Assembly (NCBI GenBank): GCA_945947575.1 | Contig: CAMEYM010000005.1 | Span: forward strand, 1-64,000 | DNA: 64,000 nt | DNA from: Rhizobium sp. Q54 | GTDB taxonomy: Bacteria > Pseudomonadota > Alphaproteobacteria > UBA2966 > CAIVPW01 | Direction: 5' to 3' | Made by a program: the position numbers and the translations under genes | Shown here: in pieces, positions 49,404 to 56,687 of the stretch | How positions within the stretch are numbered: the first letter of the stretch is position 1 | Layout: every line of letters begins with the position of its first letter | The notes under the pieces: model-generated | The model's database searches: none | What the model saw: only the letters and a program-made list of their open reading frames with translations | Told to the model about the DNA's origin: nothing

Positions 49404-51299
49404 TTAGCCGGGCAGCTTGAACACATAGAGCGTGGTGCCCGAACGACGGTACCGGTTGGCGTCGTTGGCAGCCGCGTTCGCAGCGACGGCAGTGTTCGCC
49501 GCCGCCGAGCTGGCGATGACGGCGATGTACTGCTTGTTGTTGTGCATGTAGGTGATCGGCGATTGGTTCCAACGCGAACCGGTCCGGAACTCCCACACCG
49601 TCTCAAGGGTACGAGCGTTCATGGCGCGCAGAACGCCCTGGTCGTTGCCGCCCTGGAGCAGGAAGCCGCCCGCGGTTGAGCTGACCGGGGTCTGGTTGGC
49701 GACGGCCCAGTCACGTTGAACCGCGATGCGGCGGCCGACCGGGTCCATGGCCTTCAGGCTGCCCGGAGTGGTCGTCACTTGACCGGCGAGATCACGTGCC
49801 GGCTCGGCGGCACCGCCGGCGTTGCGGCGCAGGGTGTAGCCCTGGCCCGGAACGTAATCGCCCTTGATCACGACCTGGGTTTGGCAGGAGTTGTCGGTCG
49901 AAACGTACTTCCAGCCGGTCTGCGGGTTGTAGGTGTCGTTCTGCCAATTGCGCGCAGCGATGCCCGGGCACCACGTGATCTCCGTGCCCGTGTAGTTGTC
50001 CGGCTTGCCCTCGCCGCCGCGCGGGTCGGCCTGGGTGTAACGGCGGCGATCGGCGACGTCGGTAAACGCCATACGATCGATGTCGTACAGCGGCGTGCCG
50101 CGCTCCCAGTCATAGCCCTTCGTGAAGTCGGCGAAGGTATGCATCCACGGCTCGCTGACCAGCTTGCCGGTGGCGCGGTCCCACGCGTGGAACCAGCCGT
50201 TGCGGGCGGCCTTGAGCGCGACCTTGCGCACCTGGCCGTTGACGGTGATGTCGACCAGCGGCGTGTTGAGCGGCTCGTCGAGGTCCCACATGTCCTGCGG
50301 GGTGATGTTGTACGCCCAGATCAGCTCGCCGGTGGTGGCGTCACGGGCCATCTGCGAGGCGCAGAAGTTCGAGTGATAGGTCATCAGGGCGCCCTTGGCG
50401 TCGAGCTCCACCTGACCCCACGGACGGCGATAGTCCGGGTTCCACGGACCGCAGTTGCCGGTCGAGTAGTAGAACATGTTCAGGTCGGGATCGAACGTGA
50501 AGTAGCCCCAGCTGGTGCCACCGCCACGCTTCCACGAGTCGCCGACCCATGTGTCGAGGGCCGGGTTTGCCTGGCTGTGGCCGAAGTAGTTCCTGTTGAA
50601 ACGCGGACCGATGCCGACCTCGTTGCTCGGGCCCATGTTGTACATGGTCCACATCTGACGGCCGGTATCGATGTTGTAGGCGTGCACCTTACCGCGGGCG
50701 CCGCCCTCGCCACCTTCGTTGCCGCCGATGAAGAGCTTGCCGGCGACGATGCCGTTGCCCGCCATGCCCTCGTAGCGCGTGATGTCGGTGCCGACCGTGC
50801 GCCACAGCTGTTCACCCGACTTCGCGTCGAGGCCGATCACCTGGCCGTCGAGGGTGGCGTAGAAGATCTTGTTCTCGGCGTAGTAGAGCGCGCGCGTCTG
50901 CGCGCCGCAGCAGGTCTGCGACGTGGCGAGAGCGACGTCCATGGTCGGACGGAACTCCCACTTGATGACGCCCTGCTTGGTGAGGTCGAGCGCGTAGACG
51001 TAGTTCGGCTTCGGAGAAGCGATGTACATCGTGTCGCCGACGACCAGCGGCGAGGCCTCGTGGCTGTCGAGAATGCCGATCTGCAGCGTCCAGGCGACGC
51101 CGAGATTCTTGATGTTGGTCAGATTGATCTGATCGAGGGCCGAATAGTTCCAGCCGTTGTAGGTGTAGTTAGGCATCACGACGTTGGCCGGGTCCTTCGA
51201 CTTGGCAATTACGTCGGCATTGCCGAACGCGGCGCCGGACGCGCCCGCGACGGCGGCGAACGCCAGCGCGGAGGTCGTTACATTCCACGTCTTTGACAT
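49404..51299 (-). CDS. PQQ-dependent alcohol dehydrogenase, lanthanide type (copy B)
   Basis: 631 residues from the ATG at 51299 (GGGAGGG upstream), with signal peptide ending SGAAFG. It keeps the vicinal disulfide TCCGAQTRA, the Asn in STGNCGPWN, and DMWDLDEPLNTP with the lanthanide-type Asp-x-Asp. It differs from copy A in the loop GIGPRFNRNYFGHSQANPA. In the N-terminal blade it shares DSHEASPLVVGDT with copy D rather than with A or C. The conserved 33-bp box lies 90 bases upstream, as for copy A. Confidence 0.93.
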   Translation of the reverse strand: MSKTWNVTTSALAFAAVAGASGAAFGNADVIAKSKDPANVVMPNYTYNGWNYSALDQINLTNIKNLGVAWTLQIGILDSHEASPLVVGDTMYIASPKPNYVYALDLTKQGVIKWEFRPTMDVALATSQTCCGAQTRALYYAENKIFYATLDGQVIGLDAKSGEQLWRTVGTDITRYEGMAGNGIVAGKLFIGGNEGGEGGARGKVHAYNIDTGRQMWTMYNMGPSNEVGIGPRFNRNYFGHSQANPALDTWVGDSWKRGGGTSWGYFTFDPDLNMFYYSTGNCGPWNPDYRRPWGQVELDAKGALMTYHSNFCASQMARDATTGELIWAYNITPQDMWDLDEPLNTPLVDITVNGQVRKVALKAARNGWFHAWDRATGKLVSEPWMHTFADFTKGYDWERGTPLYDIDRMAFTDVADRRRYTQADPRGGEGKPDNYTGTEITWCPGIAARNWQNDTYNPQTGWKYVSTDNSCQTQVVIKGDYVPGQGYTLRRNAGGAAEPARDLAGQVTTTPGSLKAMDPVGRRIAVQRDWAVANQTPVSSTAGGFLLQGGNDQGVLRAMNARTLETVWEFRTGSRWNQSPITYMHNNKQYIAVIASSAAANTAVAANAAANDANRYRRSGTTLYVFKLPG

Positions 51300-51388
51300 T
51301 TTGCGTTTCCCTCCCAGGAAACAGGTACGCGCCCCCCTCGGAGCGACGTTACCGGTCGGCGGGGCGAACATTCCCCACCAAATCGGCT

Positions 51389-51421
51389 GGATTGTGTTTG
51401 AAAAAGGGCAGGAGGGGAAGC
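51389..51421 (-). promoter_or_regulatory. 33-bp box upstream of dehydrogenase copy B
   Basis: Same layout as at 49204: GCTTCC, TTTTT and ACAATCC at positions 1-6, 17-21 and 27-33 of the minus strand. The intervening CCTGCC-like stretch is also close to copy A. It lies 90 bases from the ATG. Confidence 0.65.
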
Positions 51422-51519
51422 TTCCAGCGGCAAACTGGCAGACCCCTTGTGCGCGCACCTCGCCGCCGCGCGCAATCAAATTTCGCGCCTCGCCGGGGAA
51501 CCAGAGAATCCTTGGCCCG

Positions 51520-51558
51520 CCCAAAAGAAAGAGGGGGAAGACTTGCGTCTTCCCCCTC
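51520..51558 (-). terminator. Terminator after dehydrogenase copy C
   Basis: GAGGGGGAAGAC pairs with GTCTTCCCCCTC around TTGC, followed on the minus strand by TTTCTTTTGGG. It ends the copy C transcript. Confidence 0.88.
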
Positions 51559-51606
51559 TCGTCTTAGGCGCTGCCTACACCGCAGGCAGCGTGTCTTTGC
51601 TGACCG

Positions 51607-53520
51607 TTAGCCGGGCAGCTTGAAGACGTACAGGGTCGAGCCCGAACGGCGGTAGCGGTTCGAGTCGTTCGCGGCTGCGTTCGCAGCGACGGCCGTGTTG
51701 GCCGCGGCCGAGGACGCGATCACGGCGACGAATTGCTTGCCGCCCTGGCTGTAGGTGATCGGCGACTGACGGCAGCGTGAGCCCCACTTGAAGGCCCACA
51801 CTTCTGCACCGGTAGTCGCATTCATGGCACGGAACGAGCCATTGTCGTTACCGCAGGTGAAGAGCAGGTCGCCGGCAGTAGCCATCACCGGAACCTGGTT
51901 CGAGAAGCGGTAGTTGACCGTGAACGCGGTCTTGTTGCCGGCCACGTCGATCGCGAGCAGCTGGCTCTGGTTCGGCGTGTCGGTGCCGTCCACGAGCTTG
52001 TTGGGCAGACCGCCCGGCAGCGTGACTGACTGACGCAGCGTGTAGCCCTGACCGGGGACGTAGTCGCCCTTGATCATGCGCTGGCAGCCGCCGTCGAGGC
52101 TGTTGCTGAAGTACAGGAAGCCCGTCTTCGGCGAGTAGGCGTCGTTGTCCCAGTTACGGGCGTTGGTACCCGGGTAGTAGCACGCTTCGGTACCCGTGTA
52201 GCCGGCTGCGCCGGCAGCAATGGGGCCTGTCCGGTTGGGCAAGTACTTGTCCTGGTCGGCCTTGTCCGTCCAGTAGGCGACGTTGATGTTCATGTTGTGG
52301 CGGCCCGTGGTGCGGTTGATCCACTTCCCCTGGGCATCCTTCTTCCACATGTCCTGGAAGGTGTGCATCCACGGATCGTTCAACATCTCGCCGGTCTGGC
52401 GATCCCAGATGTAGAACAGGCCGTCGCGCGCCGCCTTGATGGCCGTCTTACGGACGGTGCCACCGATGTTGACGTCAACCAGCGGCGTGATCAGCGGATG
52501 GTCGATGTCCCAATGATCTTGCGGCGTGAGGTTGAACGCCCAGATCAACTCGCCGGTGGTGCCGTCGCGGGCCATCTGCGAAGCGCAGTAGTTCGAGCGC
52601 CAGTCGGCGAGGCCGCCGTTGGCGTCGAGATCGAACTTGCCCCACTCGCGGCGATAGTCCGGGTTCCACGGACCGCAGTTGCCGGTCGAGTAGTGGAAGA
52701 TGTTGAGGTCCGGATCCCACGTGAAGTAGCCCCACGCGGTGCCGCCGCCACGCTTCCACGAGTCGCCCCACCAGCTGTCGAGAGCCGGGTTCGGCTTCTT
52801 GTCGTCGACGTAGAAGGGCTTGAACCGCGGGCCGATGCCGACCTCGTTGTTCGGGCCCATGTTGTACATGACCCACTGCTGACGACCGGTGTCGATGTTG
52901 TAGGCCTGCACCTTACCGCGGGCGCCGCCTTCACCACCTTCGTTGCCGCCGATGAACAGCTTGCCGATGACGATGTTGTTGCCGGCCATGCCCTCATAGC
53001 GGGTGATGTCCGTGCCAACCGTGCGCCACAGCTGCTCGCCCGACTTCGCGTCCAGGCCGATGTTCTGGCCGTCGAGGGTCGAGTAGAAGATCTTGCCTTC
53101 GGCGTAATACAGACCACGGGTCTGCGCGCCGCAGCAGGTCTGCGAGGTCGCCAGAGCGACGTCCATGGTGGGACGGAATTCCCACTTGATGACGCCGTCT
53201 TTGGTCAGGTCGAGGGCGTAGACGTAGTTCGGCTTCGGGGACGCGATGTACATCGTGTCGCCGATGACCAGCGGCGAAGCTTCGTGCTGGTCGAGAATGC
53301 CGATCTGCATCGTCCAAGCGACCGACAGGTTCTTGACGTTGGTCAGGTTGATCTGATTCAGCGTCGAGTAGTTCCAGCCGTTGTACGTGATGCTCGGCAT
53401 CACGACGTTGGCCGGATCGGCGGACAGCTTCTTCACGTCGTCGTTGGCGACGGCAGTGCCCGACATCCCCGCGACGGCGGCAAGCGCCAGCGCGGAAGTA
53501 GTTACGTTCCACTTGTTCAT
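51607..53520 (-). CDS. PQQ-dependent alcohol dehydrogenase, lanthanide type (copy C)
   Basis: 637 residues, signal peptide ending SGTAVA. It has TCCGAQTRG, STGNCGPWN and the active-site block DHWDIDHPLITP. Asp-x-Asp is kept, but the flanking residues are His where the other copies have Met and Glu. The loop after GIGPRFKP (FYVDDKKPNPALDSWWGD) is unique among the four. Together these changes around the active site suggest a different substrate from the others. The conserved 33-bp box lies 145 bases upstream. Confidence 0.93.
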   Translation of the reverse strand: MNKWNVTTSALALAAVAGMSGTAVANDDVKKLSADPANVVMPSITYNGWNYSTLNQINLTNVKNLSVAWTMQIGILDQHEASPLVIGDTMYIASPKPNYVYALDLTKDGVIKWEFRPTMDVALATSQTCCGAQTRGLYYAEGKIFYSTLDGQNIGLDAKSGEQLWRTVGTDITRYEGMAGNNIVIGKLFIGGNEGGEGGARGKVQAYNIDTGRQQWVMYNMGPNNEVGIGPRFKPFYVDDKKPNPALDSWWGDSWKRGGGTAWGYFTWDPDLNIFHYSTGNCGPWNPDYRREWGKFDLDANGGLADWRSNYCASQMARDGTTGELIWAFNLTPQDHWDIDHPLITPLVDVNIGGTVRKTAIKAARDGLFYIWDRQTGEMLNDPWMHTFQDMWKKDAQGKWINRTTGRHNMNINVAYWTDKADQDKYLPNRTGPIAAGAAGYTGTEACYYPGTNARNWDNDAYSPKTGFLYFSNSLDGGCQRMIKGDYVPGQGYTLRQSVTLPGGLPNKLVDGTDTPNQSQLLAIDVAGNKTAFTVNYRFSNQVPVMATAGDLLFTCGNDNGSFRAMNATTGAEVWAFKWGSRCRQSPITYSQGGKQFVAVIASSAAANTAVAANAAANDSNRYRRSGSTLYVFKLPG

Positions 53521-53664
53521 ATAAGCCCTCCCATTAGGACTTCTGAGGCACGAACGGGCGCCGCGGTTTCGCTTCGCCGTTCGCGATTTCGCTGAGGTGC
53601 TCGGCGGGGTACGCACAAGGCAAACGCCTCGAGCGATCTCGCTGTGTCGCCCCCCAACTAGGGG

Positions 53665-53697
53665 GGATTGTCTGCGAAAAACCGAACCGGCGGAAGC
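53665..53697 (-). promoter_or_regulatory. 33-bp box upstream of dehydrogenase copy C
   Basis: GCTTCC, TTTTT and ACAATCC at the same three offsets as in the boxes of copies A and B, although the sequence between is different here. This makes the three blocks the likely recognised part. Confidence 0.6.
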
Positions 53698-53864
53698 CTG
53701 AGTCTTCCGCGCTCACGGTAGCGTTCCTGCTCAGGAAATGAGCAGCCACCACGTGTGTCGCGGCACATACGTCGCGGCACATAATAAGAGAGGGGGGGGG
53801 CCTAGGCCTTCTCCTCCAAACACGGTGTTGTTTGTGGCGTCGCCAAGCTGAAGGAGCCAACGGA

Positions 53865-53894
53865 GAAGGGGGAGAACTTGCGTCCTCCCCCTTC
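53865..53894 (-). terminator. Hairpin after dehydrogenase copy D
   Basis: GAAGGGGGAG-A-AC pairs with GT-C-CTCCCCCTTC around TTGC, with one mismatch. No T-tract follows on the minus strand, so termination may be inefficient. Confidence 0.65.
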
Positions 53895-53925
53895 AAACCT
53901 TTAGTTCGCTCGATCTTGCTGGTGC

Positions 53926-55839
53926 TTAGCCGGGCAGTTTGAACACGTACAGCGTGGTGCCCGAACGGCGGTAACGGTTGGCGTCGGTGGCAGCCGCAGT
54001 CGCCGCAACGGCCGTGTTGGCGGCCGCCGAGCTCGAGATGATCGCGATGTACTGCTTGCCGCCGAACGAGTAGCTGATCGGCGATTGGTTGTAGCGAGCG
54101 CCGGAGCGGAACGTCCACGCGATGTCTCCGGTGCGCGCGTTGAACGCCCGCAACACGCCGGAGTCGTTGCCGCCCTGGAACAGCAGTCCGCCTGCGGTGG
54201 CGAGGATGGGCAGCGCGTTGGCGTCGCCGGTGTTCCAGTCCTTGCTCCATACGGTGCGGCGGTTGACCGGATCATTGGCGAGTAGCTGACCCGAAACGGT
54301 GGTCACCTTGCCGGTCACGTCCTTGGCCGGGTTGGTGACGCCGGCGGCGCCGCGCGTCAGGTTGTAGCCTTGGCCCGGCACGTAGTCGCCGCGCACGGCT
54401 GCAAGCGTCGAGCAGCTCGTGTTGTTTGGCGTGTAGAGGAGTCCGGTCTGCGGTGAGAACGCGTCGTTGTGCCAGTTACGGGCCGACGTGCCGGGGCAGT
54501 AGTAGACCTCGGTGCCAACGTAGTTCGTGACGGTCTTCGGCGCCGGATCGTGCTGGGTGTACTTGCGGCGATCGGCGACGTCGGTGAACAGGATCTTGTC
54601 CATGTCGTAGTTGGGCAGGCCGGTCGTCATGTTGACGTAGTTGGCGGTCGGATTGCCCGGGTTGCGGAAGATGTCGGAGTACGTGTGCATCCACGGCTCC
54701 ATCACCAGCTTGCCGTTGGCGCGATCCCACACATAGAAGAGTCCGTTGCGCGCGGCCTTGATCGCCACCTTGCGGGTGGTGCCGCCGATGTTGAGATCGA
54801 CGAGCGGCGTGATCAGCGGCTCGTCGAGGTCCCACATGTCGGCCGGCGTCAGGTTGTAGGCCCACACCAACTCGCCGGTGATGGCGTCGCGTGCCATCTG
54901 CGAGGCGCAGAAGTTGTTGTGGTAGGCGACCAGGCCGCCGTTGGCGTCGAGGTCGGACTTGCCCCATTCGCGGCGATAGTCCGGGTTCCACGGGCCGCAG
55001 TTGCCGGTCGAGTAATAGAAGAGACCGACCTCGGGGTCGTACGTGAAGTAGCCCCAGCTGGTGCCACCGCCGCGCTTCCACGAGTCGCCGAACCAGCTGT
55101 CGAGCGCCGGGTTGGCGCCGGCCAGGTACGGATAGTTCTTGTTGAAGCGGGCGCCGATGCCGACTTCGTTGTTCGGGCCCATGTTGTACATGGTCCACAT
55201 CATGCGGCCGGTGTCGATGTTGTAGGCCTGCACCTTGCCGCGGGCGCCGCGCTCGCCGCCTTCGTTGCCGCCGATGAACAGCTTGCCGATGACGATGTTG
55301 TTGCCGGCCATGCCTTCACCGCGCGTGATGTCGGTGCCGACGGTGCGCCACAGCTGCTCGCCGCTCTTTGCGTCGAGGCCGATGTTCTGGCCGTCGAGGG
55401 TCGAGTAGAAGATCTTGCCTTCGGCGTAATACAGGCCGCGGGTCTGCGCACCGCAGCAGGTCTGCGCCGTGGCGAGCGCTACGTCCATGGTCGGACGGAA
55501 CTCCCACTTGATGACCCCTTCCTTGGCGAGATCGAGGGCGTAGACGTAGTTGGGCTTCGGAGACGCGATGTACATCGTGTCGCCGACGACCAGGGGTGAC
55601 GCCTCGTGGCTGTCGAGGATGCCGATCTGCAGCGTCCACGCAACCTGCAGGTTCTTGACGTTGTTCAGGTTGATCTGCTCGAGGGCCGAGTAGTTCCAGC
55701 CGTTGTACGTGATGCTCGGCATCACGACATTTGCCGGATCCTTCGACTTGGCGAGTACGTCATCATTCGCGAATGCGGTACCGGACACGCCGGCGACGGC
55801 AATTGCCGCCAGCGACGTCGACACTTTCCACTTCGACAT
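53926..55839 (-). CDS. PQQ-dependent alcohol dehydrogenase, lanthanide type (copy D)
   Basis: 637 residues, signal peptide ending VSGTAFA. It has TCCGAQTRG, STGNCGPWN and DMWDLDEPLITP with Asp-x-Asp. It shares DSHEASPLVVGDT with copy B but the central GIGARFNKNYPYLAGANPA loop with copy A, so it is a mosaic. No copy of the 33-bp box was found in its short leader. A cytochrome c gene lies upstream on the same strand with a terminator between. Confidence 0.93.
   Translation of the reverse strand: MSKWKVSTSLAAIAVAGVSGTAFANDDVLAKSKDPANVVMPSITYNGWNYSALEQINLNNVKNLQVAWTLQIGILDSHEASPLVVGDTMYIASPKPNYVYALDLAKEGVIKWEFRPTMDVALATAQTCCGAQTRGLYYAEGKIFYSTLDGQNIGLDAKSGEQLWRTVGTDITRGEGMAGNNIVIGKLFIGGNEGGERGARGKVQAYNIDTGRMMWTMYNMGPNNEVGIGARFNKNYPYLAGANPALDSWFGDSWKRGGGTSWGYFTYDPEVGLFYYSTGNCGPWNPDYRREWGKSDLDANGGLVAYHNNFCASQMARDAITGELVWAYNLTPADMWDLDEPLITPLVDLNIGGTTRKVAIKAARNGLFYVWDRANGKLVMEPWMHTYSDIFRNPGNPTANYVNMTTGLPNYDMDKILFTDVADRRKYTQHDPAPKTVTNYVGTEVYYCPGTSARNWHNDAFSPQTGLLYTPNNTSCSTLAAVRGDYVPGQGYNLTRGAAGVTNPAKDVTGKVTTVSGQLLANDPVNRRTVWSKDWNTGDANALPILATAGGLLFQGGNDSGVLRAFNARTGDIAWTFRSGARYNQSPISYSFGGKQYIAIISSSAAANTAVAATAAATDANRYRRSGTTLYVFKLPG
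55085..55200 (-). repeat. 116-bp block identical to copy A (48352-48467)
   Basis: Identical to 48352-48467 over 116 bases and divergent outside it. It encodes the loop and blade around GARFNKNYPYLAGANPA. Confidence 0.9.
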
Positions 55840-55883
55840 GAATTAGCCTCCCCTTAGGTTGGTGGTTACGCGCACTACAACGG

Positions 55884-55928
55884 CACCAAAAACGACAAAA
55901 CCGCCGGACGTTGTTTCGGCGCCGGCGG
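55884..55928 (-). terminator. Terminator after the cytochrome c gene
   Basis: On the minus strand CCGCCGG pairs with CCGGCGG around a 14-base loop, followed by TTTTGTCGTTTTT. It lies between the cytochrome c stop and the copy D leader. Confidence 0.8.
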
Positions 55929-55971
55929 CTTTGTGCCTCGATGCGGGCCTACGCCCGCAAGTCTCTGATCC

Positions 55972-56415
55972 TCAGCCGCCCGGACCGCGCTGTGCCTTGA
56001 CCATCTCCGGCGTGGCGTTGCCGCCGAAGGCGTTGCCGAATGAGTTCATCACGTAGGCGGTGATGGCCGCGATCTGGCGGTCGTTCAGCGCGTCGGCGAA
56101 CGGCGGCATGCCGTGCTCGACCGCGCCGACCAGGACCTGACTGATGACGGCGCCCGCGGCCTTCATGTAGTCGTTGCCGGCGAGCTTGGGGCCGTCGCCG
56201 CCCTGGCCGTTGGCGCCGTGGCAGCCGGCACACTCCTTGACGTACAGCGGTCCGCCCTCGCGGATCATGGTTGCCTGATCGACCGCCTGGGCGAGCTGCA
56301 GGTAGCCGCCACCGGTCAGTGCCGGCGCCTGCGGTTGCGGAAGTCCGATGGGCCCGGCTGCGATCAGCCCGAGCGCGCCCGTCAGGGTCATTGCGATTGT
56401 CAGCGGTAGTTTCAT
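55972..56415 (-). CDS. Periplasmic class I cytochrome c of the quinoprotein island
   Basis: 147 residues from ATG 56415. A signal peptide (TIAMTLTGALGLIAAG) and a short Pro-rich stretch precede the heme domain: GGPLYVKECAGCHGANGQGG with site CAGCH, GPKLAGNDY, and axial Met in HGMPPFADAL. It lacks the four extra cysteines of the 33.5-36.5 kb cytochromes and so belongs to a different subgroup. Upstream of dehydrogenase copy D, it is a natural candidate for its direct electron acceptor, as XoxG is for XoxF. Confidence 0.87.
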   Translation of the reverse strand: MKLPLTIAMTLTGALGLIAAGPIGLPQPQAPALTGGGYLQLAQAVDQATMIREGGPLYVKECAGCHGANGQGGDGPKLAGNDYMKAAGAVISQVLVGAVEHGMPPFADALNDRQIAAITAYVMNSFGNAFGGNATPEMVKAQRGPGG

Positions 56416-56687
56416 TGGCCCGAGTCCTCTCGCCACGAAAGAATTCTCACAAATGGGTGGACCTCGCCGATCCGCGAGGCATGTCAGGAACATGTATGTT
56501 AGTACACGGCCCTGGCTGGGATAAAGCCTAGTTGGATGAGGCGCCGGTCGTTGGGCCGATCGGGTTGGGGGAGGCTGCGGAGGCGTAAGCTGCACCGGCT
56601 GGTGGTGGATGCTGTGGTTGTTTGCATCCAACCAGGGCCTGTGCGAGCATCGCCGGCCGCCACATCAAGAGTGCGTATTTTTTGTCC

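Larger units (their letters stand above)
51300..51606. other. Intergenic stretch between dehydrogenase copies B and C
   Basis: 307 bases without a gene. It holds the copy B leader (SD at about 51308-51315), the conserved box at 51389-51421 and the copy C terminator at 51520-51558. The remaining sequence, about 51422-51519, shows nothing I recognise. Confidence 0.8.
53521..53925. other. 405-bp intergenic region between dehydrogenase copies C and D
   Basis: No gene. It contains the copy C leader, a CCCCC-AACTA-GGGGG dyad at 53651-53665 and the conserved box at 53665-53697. A hairpin CTGCTCA/TGAGCAG lies near 53729-53747. A 13-bp direct repeat GTCGCGGCACATA occurs at 53757 and 53771, a run of nine G near 53792-53800, and the copy D terminator at 53865. 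Confidence 0.7.

Noticed and set aside
53757-53783. A CRISPR-like or satellite array from the GTCGCGGCACATA repeat
   Set aside because: There are only two units one base apart and no spacers; it is a simple local duplication.
47211-55839. Calling the dehydrogenases calcium-type methanol dehydrogenase (mxaF)
   Set aside because: All four have Asp two residues after the catalytic Asp, where MxaF has Ala, and no mxaI gene is present.
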